Below are positions 1 through 14,374 of a DNA stretch of 64,000 bases, piece by piece; position 1 is the first letter of the stretch, and the number at the start of each line of letters is the position of its first letter. This stretch comes from Cucumis sativus (taxonomy: Eukaryota; Streptophyta; Magnoliopsida; Cucurbitales; Cucurbitaceae). Where the stretch lies: NCBI RefSeq assembly GCF_000004075.3, contig NC_026657.2, positions 1,984,001-2,048,000 on the forward strand. Reading direction: 5' to 3'. Below the pieces are notes generated by a model that saw nothing but the letters and a program-made list of their open reading frames with translations, made no database searches and was not told where the DNA came from. Made by a program: the position numbers and the translations under genes.

Positions 1-3000
1 TATCTATGGCGGCTTCTTTTATCAACAAATTTTATCTTTCAATGTTGGTGTCTCTCTCTAAAAGGGCAAACAAGAATTGGCTCTCTTTCCAAAGATTTTG
101 AAATTTATATATTAAATCTAGCAATACCTACGTAATTCATACGATATCATTCCAAGAAATGAGCATTCCGATATTGTCTTTAAATATCTATTTAATTTTT
201 GGTGATATGATTTTTAAATGATACAAACTTCTAACCTATTAGAAGATAAACAATTTTCCGATGTACATGTGAAGAACACCCTATGAACTTTCTTTGTATT
301 ATATTTGTTTTCAGGATTTTCCGATAATAAGTAAGCATACCTGGTCGAAAAATCACACCTGTCTCCCTTCTTATGCATTCAATAGTAAATACCTTTAATT
401 GGAAGAAGCATATATGCTCCCCAACCATTTTCTTATGCTGTCAACTTTCTTCCTAATAAATTCTTATTATGTATATCAATCTTTTTCTAATTCACTTCGA
501 CTAGAGAGTAGAAATAAATCGACTAAATAATTGCATGCATGGAAAGTATATTTCATTAAGAAAATCGTTTTAGTAAAAGATTTTTTTTTCTTTTTTACAA
601 TATTCGTAGAAAATCGAACTCATTCTAACTTTTCAAGGGATAGTAATGACTTTTTTTATTGTATATAAAAATTTTATTTAGAGATTGGATATTCAATTTG
701 GTGACAATATTTGGATATACATTGACTTGTAAAAATACTTTTTTGAAAAAAGAATAGATTTAACAAAAAGGGACCTATTTTGACGGCTCTAAGTGCCATG
801 TGATTGGTTTTTATTTATTTATTTTAATGAAAATTTATAGAATATATTGTGTTTTTTTTTTAAGTTGTCATATGATTAATTGAGTCAAAATAGTTCTACT
901 TTTATTACATATATATTCTCCCTATAATTTAATTTATAATTATAAGGTAATATGATATTTGTAAAGTTCTCATGTGTCCTATTATTGCCTATTTGGGTCA
1001 AAATAGTTCTACTTAATTATAATTACGTATCTCTAAAATTTACAACTATACTTTATGATTTTATAGTATGTTTTTTTAGTGGTGTGTGAGAATGACACAA
1101 ATATAAAAATGGCCTTATAAATTATTTATGCGTTTATAATAATTTTGAATCAATTATATGCAGAGCTCAAGCACATGTTAGCAATTTATAAGATTCAATT
1201 AGATGCAAAATTACAATTTTATTTTATTATAAAACCGTTACCATTAAATATTTTTTATATTTCTAAAATCTATTACATATAAATAATTAAAGTTATTTAT
1301 AAAGAGAGTTAAAGATTACAAAAATAATATTGTAAAGGTAAATATTGTTAAAAATATGAAAAAAATCTGAAGTATACTAAATTTGACAAAATATTTTAAA
1401 CTGGTAAAATTTTAGATTATAACAGTATGATTAAAATAAACACTAATAAAAGTAGTTATATTAATTTAAAAAGGCCACTGATATTATTATATATTGGTTG
1501 TTGCATGTTCTAAATTTGATTGAATTAAAAAAGAAAAACCATTGATATACAATACTTTCATGAAAGTGGAGGAAGAAGGAAGGAATCTAAAAAGCAGCAC
1601 CCAACATTAATTAAAGTGAAAGTTTAGAAAAAGAATAATAATTTCATGCTAAGTTAAGTGAACCTAATGAAAATAATTATTCTAGAAGCCTTATCCAAAT
1701 ATACACACCTCTCTCTCTTAACTTCTAGAAGCACATATATATATATATTAGTATTAAGAGTATATGTATTGATTGTATGTTTTATTATTATTGTTATAAT
1801 TGTTGGGTTAGATAATAATTTGTATTTTGTCTTCTATATCTATGGTTTCTAAAAATGGTTGGAAAGTGGCAACTCAATTTCTAACTATTGGAGAATCAAT
1901 CAATATAAATATATCACACTAACTTTTCAACAATGTCTAAATAATTTTATATAATTTTATATTTTATAAATATAGAAATATTCTTCCATCAAACATTATC
2001 CAATATAATTTAACTCTTAATTTAAGACAATGACGTTATTAGATATATAACAATAAAGTATAATAAAATTTTATACCTATTATCAACCATATCTATCGTG
2101 GTATTAATAGTAAATATATTTTTAAAGTTTTATTATTTATAATAATTTATTTTTAAAATATTTTTGATATTTTATATTATTTACTTTTAATATTTAATCT
2201 TTAGAAATGTGATGTTTGGATATATTTGTTTTTTTTTCTTCTAAAAGAATCTCATGTTGATTTTTTTATATGGAGTTTGAATTTGAAAAACAAAAACGTT
2301 AATTAGAGAGTGTTAATGGATAATAACGAGAAGAAGAATTCTTCATCCTTAAAAGAAATCTATTAATTTTTCTAATGATAATTTAACAAAATAAAATTAA
2401 AAATAAATAGAAATTGTTTAATCCTTAAAAGAAATCTAATTATCTACAAATATAAATAAAAATTAGAGCTATATTATTGTTGGAGAAAAAATAGAACTTC
2501 TAGATTGATTTAGATCATACCATAATAAGAAACTCAATCATGATTAAATAACAAATCTACTTCTTTAACTTTTATGTTTATTTATCCTTAAAATAAAAAG
2601 AACGGTGTATAATAGATTTTTTAATTTTCAATTATGTAAAAATACTTAATACATTTATAAACTTTTAAATATTAAAGATCTATTAAAAGCAAAATTCAAA
2701 CGGTAAATTATTATAATAGACAACAATTATTAAAAAAGTTTATGAATCTATTATATACCAAACTAAAAGTTTAAGAAATTTTAAAATTTAAGGATTAAGG
2801 TTGTATCAACACAAGGTTACGTTCAAAAAGTCATTTTAAAAACAAATTAAGTGTTTGTAAAACATATTTAAATAGAATCACCCTGAAAAAAAAAAATATG
2901 TTAGTTTTTATTTACGTTTTTGTCACCTAATTAAATATATTTTCTATTTTCTCTGAGTTAAATACATTGAGTTTTATTTTTTTGAAATTTCGATTTTCTT

Positions 3001-6000
3001 TTTCTTAAAAATAAACTATTTTCCTTAATATTTAAATATTAATATATAACAAACAAATTTATTTGCTAAACAATAACTTTACATTTTAAACTACCACAAA
3101 CAATTTAAAAAAAACAACAGTTGATTAGATTGAGAGTCTATTTTAATTATTATATTGAAAATAAGATATTTTTGTATTTGATTATCAAAACACTATAATC
3201 TTTTCTTTTTAAATTTAAGATAAAATTTATTAAACTCCATTTTTCTTCTTTTAAAAGCACAACTGACAACGATTATTTAAAAGCTACATTATTCTCAAAC
3301 GAAGCCTAAATAAAAGAAAATTATATGCGTTTCTAGGACTAAAGTAGTCATTTAACAATTTTAAAATATAAACAAAAAATTTATTATATGTTAACTAAAA
3401 AATATATATTGATTTAATAAATAAATAATGTGAAATAACATGACTTGTTCTTTCTATACTTAGTTGTCACAAATGTATATAATTAATATATTGTTATTAA
3501 GTTAACTTTGTAGAATTCAAAGTTAATATGAACTATAGAAGAACAAAATTAAAGAAATTAAAGATTCAATACAATCTTCAAAAAGTGCAAGTTGGTTGAA
3601 AAATGAAATATATTGCCATAAAAGTGATGACTTGTTCTTGAGATTGCATTAAATTTCACCTCATCCGAAAGCTATCATCAACTTTAATTTGTACATGAAA
3701 AAACAAGTTGGGGAGCCAACAATTTATTGTTAACACTTTTTCAAAAAGTCCCTTCAATAATACTATTTCATTTTGGTCAAACCCCAATCGAGATCGAGAA
3801 AATTCATACGCTTTTTAGATCATGTCGTTTTCCAATTTAGCTCTCACTGTAAATTGTTGATTTTATCGTTATTTTATTAGTATTGTTGTTGTTATGATTT
3901 GAAATAGAAGAAAGTTTCAAATGAGAACAAAACTTTAAACTTTATCAATTAGATACCAGCTCATGTTAGATAAAAGTTAACTAGATCGTGGCCGAAAATA
4001 TATATTTAATTTATTATTATATTTAAATTTGTGTAACTTACGTGTGTGGGCATGCAACTTTAAAATATTTTTAAATAAACTGGAGTGGAAATCAGAAAAT
4101 CTCAACTTTGGACTTTTCTTTTTGTTTCTAATAAAGAAAGTTTGCACTAAGTCTTAAAGTAAAAAAAATATATTACTAGCTAGAAAATAAATTGCAAGAG
4201 CAGTAATTATTTTTTTCGTTGATTTATTTTTTCTATTATTATTAACAATAAGACCATCTCTCATCAGCATCAAAAACTCAATTAGATTTGTCACTATAGC
4301 GATGACCACAATCGACTAAAGCATTGACGTCATGTCTACAAAATTGTTTGAATGAATTAAATTCTACAATTTGCATTTATTATGGCACTGGAACTTTTAA
4401 GTACAAGACTAATAATGCGACGAGTTTAGCGGTATGGAATTAGATGTTGCCAACCTTTTTAAATTTTGCAACATATAGTGTATTATTAGTTTGTTGTAAG
4501 TTTTTTCTACCGCAGTTCAAATGGATGTATTGTAAATAAATATTTATTTGATATGTGTAAAAAAAACAATGAAGATCTAGTGAGAAACCAAATTAGTTAG
4601 CTTTTACCCCTTAGAACAAAGAAAATCACATTGGGCATTAAATTTTGGTAATTGATTCAATAATTTGATTATTTTGACTTTTAGAGGTCAATGAAAATCA
4701 TTTGAAGTAGTTGAAATCTTGTAAAATACAATCTCTCCATAATTTATTATTATTATTTAAATAAATAAATAAATAAATAAAACCCTCATGGGAAAACAAT
4801 CCAAATGAAACAAATAAAGAGAAAAGAGAAAATCTTTGTGACCAATGTGAATCTCTAAGTTCCAATTTATTTAATTGGATATCTCAATACAATGTATTAG
4901 AGAAGAAAAATTCTATTTAAATTTTACAAAATCAAAAGTTATGCATTAAATAATAATTAACACCCATAATAATTAATAATTTAATGATGATTTTGGTATT
5001 AAAGTCAAAACTACTTTTAGTAGAAATAATATATACCAATTCAATTAAATAATAAAATTATGTCCTCTTTTGACCTCAAAATCTCATCTTATTAATTTTG
5101 CATCCACATTATATTCTTTGAAAGTGCTTTACCCTTTCTTTAGACTTTTTCTCAATTATATAATTATATTTGAATATTTCAATTTAGCATTATAGATGAC
5201 AGACATTAATTAAAATAAATATTTATTAAAGCAATTCTTTCTTATTTCATCCCATGTCACATGTGACAAAAGATAAAATAAGTTTATGATAGAGTTAAAA
5301 TTATTAATATAATCTTTATATATAGTTTTTATTATAATTTTGTCTTGTTGATTTTTTATAAATATTTTAACACTTGATTTATTGTTAATGATCATGACAT
5401 GTTACTGCTGTCAAGATGGATGTCATATTTAGTAACAATTAATACTTTTGTTTAATTAATGGGTCTATAAATCAAATATTAGTTTTTTTAAGGGAAAAAA
5501 CTCAAATGAACAGACGTCATGGGTATGTCGATCATCACCATATTTGAGATTCTAATTAAAAATCTTAATGTTTTTCAGATAATGTAACCCTATTGTGTTA
5601 TTATTCAAATTATGTTATTTTTTATTTGTATTATTATTTTTCTTTTTTATTACTATATTTATTATTTTTAATCATAAAAAAGTATGTATCGGACTATTTA
5701 TAATTTTCAGTATGAATTAAAATAGTTTGTATATAATAGAAATTATTGATTAGATTACTTGTAAGTTCATCTAATATAAATTTTCTAATATATTTTATAT
5801 AGGTTGAAATTTGTACACCACATAACTTAAAACTATAAACTACTTGGTTTTAGTTCATAATTCATACTTTTTGTGTACAAATTATCCAATAATTAATATA
5901 TTATTTAAGGTTTAATTTTTGTTTGGACTAAATCAATATTCTATAAAATTCTATTCATCATTATTGATATTCTAATTAATTTAAACTTACTTTCTTCAAG

Positions 6001-6850
6001 AATAAAAAGTTAACAAGATAAATTAATTATAATTTAAAAAATATTTATACAATAATATATAGAGATATTTTGTGGATATATAAATTAATTTTTCTGGGAT
6101 AATATTCATATAGATTATTAAAGCGAAAACCAATAAATTTAAAAAATAATTATCATGGTTATTTAGCTTAAATCTAACATTTTCTGTCCAAACAAATTTT
6201 TAAATAATATGAGTATGTTTAGACTCATTTTTTAGATTATAGATTTTCTTTTCTAAACCATTTTTCGAACTTAATGATTATTTAAACACCCATGAATTTA
6301 GCTAGCTTAATAGTAAAATTGACTTTCACCTAAGTTCAAGTCTCACTCATGCTGTTCAAACACTCCATTTATGTAGAGGTAAGAACGATAGATCAAAAAA
6401 TCGAATCGACCAACCAAAATCAATCAAGACAACAATCGATAAAAGATAGGAAGAGTTTAGTTGATACTTCAGCTTGCAAAAATTCTAAACTAACAACATT
6501 TTTATAAAATTATAAAAAACCTAAATTGTCTTCAACCAATAAATTTAGGATTTAAAGTTTGTACTTCTTTAGGGTCGAAGTCTGAACGAACATTTACAAA
6601 GGCGATCATAGTCAATTAGACAGCATAGATGGAAATGGATAAAAAAAGAAAGAACCAAAAACAAAATTTGAATCATTATCTTACCCAAATGAACACAAAT
6701 TTACATAATTATTAATATTAGTTAAAGAAAAAAATGATTTATTTTTCCGATGTAAAAGAACAAAAAGAGATGGGAAAGAGGAAGGAAAGAGCATGCACAG
6801 CAAGCAAAAAGACCATTTTACCCTTGATTTTGTAATTAACAAAACTGACA
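1..6850. other. AT-rich intergenic spacer
   Basis: No gene is supported here. The stretch is strongly AT-rich with many poly-A/T runs and only short random ORFs of about 60-75 codons that lack family resemblance. An (AAAT)n-like microsatellite lies near 4750-4781. A phrase containing gtcaaaatagttctactt occurs twice, near 883-903 and 993-1012, which suggests a small decayed repeat. Confidence 0.7.
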
Positions 6851-6856
6851 ATACAA

Positions 6857-7076
6857 CGGCCGTCGGATCACTCATTTGACTCAATCCAACGGAAGAGATT
6901 AATTCAATCAAATAAGAACGAAGCTTCCACTATGTATCACCCAGAAGCCAAAGCTAAGAACCAAGAAACAACTTCAAAAACTATATAAATACCTTTCACC
7001 ACTCTTTTCTTCCACTCTCAATTCATATCCCTAAATTTCCGTTGCCAATTTCTTCAGTTATCTGTCTCTCATTTTA
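6857..7076 (+). promoter_or_regulatory. ERF5-like core promoter and 5' leader
   Basis: A TATA box (ctatataaatacc) lies at about 6981-6993, roughly 90 bases before the ATG, followed by a CT-rich leader typical of plant 5' UTRs. Farther upstream are gccgtcggatc at 6859-6869, a motif recurring near other genes in this window, and a TTGACT W-box-like core at about 6875. TATA position and leader composition are read directly; W-box function is inferred from the known WRKY response of this ERF group. Confidence 0.6.
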
Positions 7077-8111
7077 ATGGAATTCGTCGATCTCGAAGAA
7101 GCCGTTGCGTTGGAGAATATCAAGCTTCACCTTCTCGGCGAACTCTCTCCCTTCCCCAGAATTTTACCTTCCAATGATGATAACCTCTGTGTTTCATCGT
7201 CTGACCGTTCCGTCAGTTCTGGTTCTTCATCCACATCGAATTGTGTTCTTAACATCTCTGATTTCTTCAATTCCGATGAAATCTTCCAATTCTCCTCTGA
7301 TTTGATGCCAACCCAGTCGTCGTCTGTGTCTTCAAACGACGATTTCTTTGGATTTGAGATGAAACCTAACGTTATCGATCTAACAACACCGAAATCGACT
7401 GAGTTAGTTGAGTTTGAGATGAAACCTAGAGTTTTTGAGGATTTTAATTCGAGGACTCGGTATAGTAATAGTTCGATTGAAGTTGAATCGAAGATTAGTC
7501 AGGTAACGAATTCGAATCGGAAACGAGCGAATTTAAAGATCTCCCTTCCGAATAAGACAACGCAATGGATTAATTTTGATTCGGCGGTGGAGAAGAAGAA
7601 TCGGGTTGTGGTAGAACAGAGGAGTAGAGATGTTGAAGCGGAGAGGAAAGTTCATTACAGAGGTGTTCGACAAAGGCCTTGGGGAAAATTTGCCGCTGAG
7701 ATAAGGGATCCTACTCGCCGTGGTTCTAGGGTTTGGCTTGGAACATTTGAGACGGCGATTGAAGCGGCGAGAGCGTACGATCGTGCGGCTTTCAAGCTTC
7801 GAGGATCTAAAGCGATTTTGAACTTTCCATTGGAAGCTTCGAATTCTTACTCGGAGGCGGTCGTGGTTGGGAAGCGACGGAGGGAGGAGGAGGAGGAAGT
7901 TGAGGCAGTGGTGGTTAAGAAAGAGAAGAGGGAAGAGGAGGAGGTGAAGCAAGTGGGTACCGACGTTAGTTACTTGAAGGATATGCCGTTAACGCCGTCG
8001 TCTTGGTCGATGGTTTGGGACGGCGAAACCAAAGGAGTTTTCAATATTCCGCCGTTATCACCGTTATCTCCTCATCCGGCCTTTGGTTTTCCTCAGCTTA
8101 TGGTTGTATAA
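7077..8111 (+). CDS. ERF5: ERF5/ERF6-like ethylene-responsive transcription factor (AP2/ERF group IXb)
   Basis: This is an intronless 344-residue nuclear transcription factor expected to bind GCC-box DNA. The AP2/ERF domain spans about residues 193-250 and carries the [19 protein letters not shown] and [16 protein letters not shown] signatures, with Ala and Asp at the ERF-type (not DREB-type) positions. The N-terminal segment IKLHLLGE, the VIDLTTPKS segment and LKISLPNK before the AP2 domain match the ERF5/ERF6 subgroup. The C-terminus (about 322-344) has [14 protein letters not shown] and ends QLMVV, the CMIX-type motif with SP sites that MPK3/MPK6 phosphorylate in Arabidopsis homologues. 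Acidic/basic low-complexity runs lie at 266-291. The start is the first ATG after a TATA box and leader. Family knowledge suggests rapid induction by wounding, ethylene, chitin or cold. ERF5 versus ERF6 versus ERF105 cannot be separated here. Confidence 0.95.
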   Translation: MEFVDLEEAVALENIKLHLLGELSPFPRILPSNDDNLCVSSSDRSVSSGSSSTSNCVLNISDFFNSDEIFQFSSDLMPTQSSSVSSNDDFFGFEMKPNVIDLTTPKSTELVEFEMKPRVFEDFNSRTRYSNSSIEVESKISQVTNSNRKRANLKISLPNKTTQWINFDSAVEKKNRVVVEQRSRDVEAERKVHYRGVRQRPWGKFAAEIRDPTRRGSRVWLGTFETAIEAARAYDRAAFKLRGSKAILNFPLEASNSYSEAVVVGKRRREEEEEVEAVVVKKEKREEEEVKQVGTDVSYLKDMPLTPSSWSMVWDGETKGVFNIPPLSPLSPHPAFGFPQLMVV

Positions 8112-11100
8112 AACAATTTGGTGGAAAAATTTCCCCCTTCTTTTTTTTTCCTTTCTTTTCATTTAAATAAATAAGAAATTGTCTTCCTTTGTTTATTTGT
8201 TAATCATATTTTCCCCAACGAAATTCAAATTCAAATTCATCAAAATCTGTGCAATTCCTTAGATTTTATTTTGGTGAAATTTATTTGAAAAGAAAAAAAT
8301 TGCTAAGATAATCAATTTTACATAAGCTCACACCGATCATATGAAATAAATAACAGAAGTATTCCAAGATTAAAAGGACACTTACCAAGATGACGTCCAA
8401 GATAAGAGATAACAAATAATAAATAAAGGTAGAACAAATCTGCAGTTTATGAAAAAAAAAATTAGGTTTCATGAGTTTTTTTTAATATTATATGTATAGT
8501 AAATATTTTTTAAATTGTGTTCTATAATTTTTTTTTGTCGTCTAGGTTAGGAGGGGTTAATCAACATTTTTCATCAAACGATAAAAAGAACCATATAAAA
8601 CTTGAGAAGGAAATGAGTAAAAGAATGTTATTGGTAATGTATATATACCATATACTAATTTACACAATAAAAATTGTACTTAAAAAATAACAAAATAAAT
8701 TAAAATATTTATAAATATAGAAAAATAATCACAATAACAAAATAAATTAAAATATTTATAAATATAGAAAAATATTAGTATTTAGATTATATGTGAAACT
8801 TTGCTATTTTTATAAAAAAAAAATCAGCACTTTGTCATTTAATTTCCCTCTAAATTCTTTGATTTTTATATAATTATTATAAATATTTATCCATCAATGT
8901 TTCCCATTTAAAATTCATCCTATTTAAGTGGTACTGCATATTGTATGATTTTGATAGCTATGTACAAAAATGTAGTGACAACATAAAATATTTTTTAGTT
9001 CAACATCATGTAAGACATCAAACTCTTAGTATTAGAGTACATATTTTAACATGTTGAGAAAAATAATATATGATAAAGTTTGATAATTAGCTATCTATTA
9101 CTTTGGTATCTATTTTATTAAATGCGAAACCTAACTTGTTTAAACTCCATTTAACTTACATACATATATATATATATATATTAGTGATAAAAAAAAAATG
9201 ATGAAGTTGAAGACAAAATTAGAGAGTAAATAAAAAGAAAAAGAAGTAAGAAGATGAGGTATTTAATTACATCATGATGAGACATAAAATAAAAATATAA
9301 ATGTAAGAATGTGAATGGAATATAAAATATTAGATAAGGGAAAGTTTGGAATGAGAAAGTAAAGGAAAGCAGAAGCGAAACACAAGGCGTTGCCTATCGG
9401 TGGGGTGACGTCATAATTTGTGGGAAAAGGAAAGGTCAAAGCGGTTTGACGAAGCAATGCTAATTACAAAGTAAAGATAGATATGATGAATTTTTCAATA
9501 CACTCACGTGCCCATTTGGACTCTTTTGAATTCTTCCCCCACTCTTTTCCTTTTTCTTACTTTGACCCCTTTTTTTTTTCCTTATACATTTCTTGGATCC
9601 AAATTTATTTTGAACTTCAAAACCAATGTTTGACGTCCAAGTTTCACATTTTATGACTAATCATTTTTAGTACCTTCAAAATATGGTTTACAAATCTATT
9701 GCGTCAAAATTCCATATTTTAGATTTTTCAAATATTTTTTTACCTATAAAGCAAACTTAAAATTTAAGTAATAAATAAATGTTAATTGAGTTGAGTTTAT
9801 ATTTGCTATATATATAAAATCGAATTGAGTTTAGCTTACCAAATTGATAATTTAACATATCTCACAAATATATTTATAGTGTTGAAAAAAACATTTACAT
9901 TTGCCACAAAGATTTATTATCTTATTTCTTGAGGACCTTCTTTGCATCATTTTTTTTCTTTTTGGTGGCTTCCTTTCTTTTCTTCACCCAATATTTTCTT
10001 TTTATTAAACAAATATATTTCATTATTTTCTTATAAAGATATTTGTCAAGTTTTTTTTTTCTTTTTTGTGTTTTGTTTTATGAATTGTAAATAGTTTTTC
10101 AAAATTTTATATTTTTGAACAAAATTATTCTTTTATTCTATAAAATAAATTAAAGTACTAAAAAAATATTATTGTTACAACAAAATATCATTGTCTAGTA
10201 GTAATCAACAATAATAGACATTAATATATAGTGATAAATGTTTATCACTATGACATTTTGCTATGTTATATAGTTCCATCGCTATTGAAAACAATATCTT
10301 TCTAATAATATAACAATAACGCATGGTCAGTTTGTATGATAATAAACATGGTTGAATATTTCAAATAATTTATTATTGGAAGTGACTGTTGAAAACTTTT
10401 TACAAATTTTCAGTGCAACTTTGCTCTACTTAACATGTCAGATAAATAAATGCAGGATGAAAAAAAATTTGACTTTTATAAATTGAAATAGTTTAATTTT
10501 TGTAAGTTAGACATTTCTTTTACATTAATTTTTTATTAATGTTCATACCAAAAGTCCATTTCAAAGATGTGTGGAATCTTTCAATTCTAAGTTAATTGCA
10601 AACTAACTCATTAATGATATTATAATTATGGTTTAAATATGTACATATGAAAGACAATTTATGAACTTTTAAAAATGGGTAGTTGGTACAAAAGAAGACC
10701 ATTTTAACAATTTATTATTACCAAAACAATTATTTTTTAGTGCTATACCTAATGATTATTAGCCAATATCTTATGCATATCAAAATCTTCTCTTTGTTTT
10801 TTTAAAGCAATTTGTCTAATTTTCATGACCATTAATAGCTTCTTTTTTTTTTCCTTAATTAAGTCCACTTAGAAAGGTTTATTATTTATAGGTTAAAACA
10901 TATTTTTCGTAAACTTTTATCAAAGCAACAATTTAATATTTAAACATAGTTTGTAATGATTTAGTTGTTTTTTTTTTTTTAAACTTAATTACAGTTTAAT
11001 CGTAAAAAACATATTTCTTACCCTTTTACATTTACAAGTAACTAACATAAAATATATGAATATTTGCAAAAATAACAAAAAGAAAACTATGATAATAGAG

Positions 11101-13900
11101 TCTATGTTACTACATTTTTTAAATTGTAAAAGTTAAATTTAGAACTATATAGCCTTTTGAAATCATTAACTTCTTGTCCAATATATCATAATTCGCAATA
11201 TACAAAAAAAGATGTGCTATAAACTATTTATTTTTTTTAAAAAAATTGTCATATGATGCAATTTTCTTAAAAGAAATAATTAAAATTAAGATTAAAGGTT
11301 AATTTTTATTATTTTATGGATAGATTTTGTATTTCATAAAATGTAGAATTCTTAATTAATTAGTTTTTTGGTTTTTTTTTTTTCATTTAATGTTCTCTAA
11401 TTTCTACTATAGGGACTCATTGGTAATGACTAAATTCTTATATAGTAAAATACAGAAATTAAATTGTTTATATGATGGGCTCAACATAGTCTTGATTGGA
11501 CTTAATACTAACTTTTGAACTTGGGCTTTTTAGGCTTGAATTCTCAAGTTTAGCCCAGTCCACTTTTTTACGTTTTAGTGAGATTGGGCTAAATTAGGTT
11601 TGGAGTCCAATGAATCAAATGATAGATAAAAGCGATATTATTTGAGTCGAGTACTTTTCTCTTTTGATATTAATTTCAATCCCAAATTACATTTTTAATA
11701 TTTAAGATTTTATATACAAAAATTATTCCATCCAACAAATCTCAAAATATGAAGTCTCCAATAATATTTTAATTTATTTGTTTTATATTTGCATTAATTA
11801 CGTTTGACGGTCTAAAGTATGATGTCACGTGTTATTACACTCTTAAACTTTCGATAACAACAACTAAGCCCTTTTACTTATAAATATGTTAAAATTGGAT
11901 CATTAAGCTTACAATAATTGTAAAACTTGGTCCACAAATGATAAAAATTTAATTATCAAACTCATAAAATCAGTATAAGTTATACGGTTACGTAAGTTTG
12001 AGGGTCTAATTTTAAATTTAGATAAGTTTGAGATCTTGTTTTTTTTGTTTTGAAATTTTAATGGTATAATTGCAACTACTATTATCTTACTTTAGAAGTA
12101 GTTTTTGCAATTTAACCTATATAAAAATAATAATTTTAACTTGTGTGGATGGAAACATGTCTTTGAAATTATAATAACACAATTGGAATCATAAGGGCTA
12201 AATATGTAATTTCCTTAATAATAATAATAAAAATAAAAAAATTGTACTAAGTCACGTGATAGTACCAATTCATTTTCCATCACGCTCTTCAAGAAGCATG
12301 TTTAAACACAAGGTTTATACTTTTATGGTTTCATTTCAAAATCAACTGATAAAGTAAGAACTAACCCTCATCTATCTTATAAAAGGTTTGAGTATACTGG
12401 TTTTTTCAATGTTGGATTATCAACATAAAGTAGTTTATGTTATATAAGTGTCCTGGTATTATGTTATTTCACCCTGTAACTTGTGAAGTTTGAAGTGGTT
12501 CAATGACATTAAAAAACAACAACGTCATTGATTCAATTAGAAAAACTACTAGAAAACTTATGAATGTGAACAAGAGTTCATGTTAGATGAGTGTACTGTT
12601 ATATGGAACTCTATGGTACCTTTTCTAAGAGTGACTTTTTAACTATTTTTTTTTCGTGTATTGAATGTTCTATACGTAATTCTACTACCAAACTATTCAA
12701 ATAATAATAAAATTTGACAAAGAATCCACTACTATACTCCAACTCTTATTATTATAATTAGAAATTGAATGTTAACAAACCCTCACATCAAAATGACCTA
12801 ATTTCTTCATTTCCAATTTCAACCACCATGTATTAATATGAGAGAAAAAAAAATCATATATTTGTGTGTCATCATACAATAATCCAAACCAAATTAAATA
12901 TACTATATGCGAATCTTTTAGGCTCATATAGTTTTTTCCCTTCAATAATTACTTAATTATTTATTTAGGCACTACATAAATAAATAAATAATTCCAACCA
13001 TGGTAGACAATGACTTGTGTGTGTGTTTTAAGGCAAATGTAATCAAAATTAAGATGGGATTTCTAAAGCTTTTGGTTTTATGTTGAATTATGAAAACATT
13101 CCAAGTGTATGATGACAAGGATAACCTAACAAAATCCTTTTGTAGCTTATCCATTTGAAACACCAAACAAACAAGTGGAATATGCCTTGGTTTTCCACTC
13201 TCTTCAAGGTTCTTTGTTCTCTTGTTTTTCTCATTTCTCTTGTTTCATTTTTCAATCTCAACAACACATTCATACTCTTATTTATTTAGTTTTTTAAGGT
13301 TTTGTAACTTTTAACAATACTCCACCCACTTATGGTTTTTCTTTTTTTTACTGTATAGGACGTTATAAACTATGTATTTGAAAACATATTTACATCCATC
13401 CTCGAACTGACATAAAAGTTTTGAACTATATTGCCCATGCAGGAAGTTGAGGTTTGATTAAGATTCTAGAAAAGGATCAGCCTAAGCTAGGAGTAGAGTG
13501 AATTACCTCACTGTACTTAGAACAAAGTGAATAGAGTGGCATGGTTGTTATGTGACATGATACAATATAATTGTCTATTGTGCTATCTCTCAGTGGTTTT
13601 TTTCTTGTTAAATAAAGTAAAAGAGAGATGAGGTTTATTATCGAATTCTTTTAAATGGAGAGTATATTAATGATAATATGGAATTTTACTGTATTTACGT
13701 TGAAAAGTTTGAAAACTCCTAATTGAAAGAGAACTTTTTGAAATGTTTATGGAACTTAAAGGAGTAATTTTTAAAATAAAAGATAAAAATTCAAAAATGT
13801 TTGTTGTAATTTTGGCAAAGTAAAAAACTAAAGTGGTAATTCAATCAGGTTTAAAGCATTTTCCAAAGAAATTGGCGCATAGATTTGATAATTCGAATCT
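8112..13900. other. Intergenic spacer between ERF5-like and NUDT8-like genes
   Basis: No coding gene is supported. The sequence is AT-rich with poly-T tracts. It contains a short tandem duplication at 8687-8773, a palindromic TGACGTCA bZIP/ASF-1-like site at 9406-9413, and three isolated G-boxes (CACGTG) at 9505, 11826 and 12253. An (AT)n run lies near 9163-9181 and a short (GT)n run near 13016-13026. Small ORFs at 9.3, 13.0-13.3 and 14.0 kb have no recognisable domains. Confidence 0.65.
8687..8773. repeat. Tandem duplication of about 41 bp, AT-rich
   Basis: The segment beginning aataacaaaataaattaaaa recurs directly after a 4-5 base spacer, with almost no differences between copies. It lies downstream of the ERF gene in non-coding DNA. 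Confidence 0.75.
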
Positions 13901-14374
13901 TTCAATGACTAAAAGAATAAAAACTCTTACCTTTTCTGATTCTCTGACTCCGTACTCCAAGTCTCCAATGGATGTGTAACGTTGTTCATTCTTGGGTAAG
14001 ATATTTTATTGGAGCATGCTTTTCATGAATTTTTCTTTTTTTAAATTGTTTTATACAATTCATGGATCCCAAATTGCCAGAAGTATCGCTGGACTTGATT
14101 TCATTGTCGTTTTCATATACCCCACCGAAAACCCAATACCACACATTATTTCCAATTCCAATTCTGTCAGCTTTTTTTTAATCTCTCTCAATTCCATCAC
14201 TATTTTTACTCAAACTCTCTGATTTCTGCGTTTCCCCCTTCTTGTTCCCTCCGAATTTCGATCATTTCTATGGGTTTTCTTTACATTTAAGTACAAAGGT
14301 TTCTTTTATGGAGATTTTATGAAAACCCCACTTCGTTTTTTTTACGATTCTTTGAGTTTTTCCCTTCCCCATTT

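Noticed and set aside
7533-7952. 139-codon minus-strand frame inside the ERF gene
   Set aside because: It is antisense to the AP2 region and shows no domain; it follows from the codon composition of the real gene.
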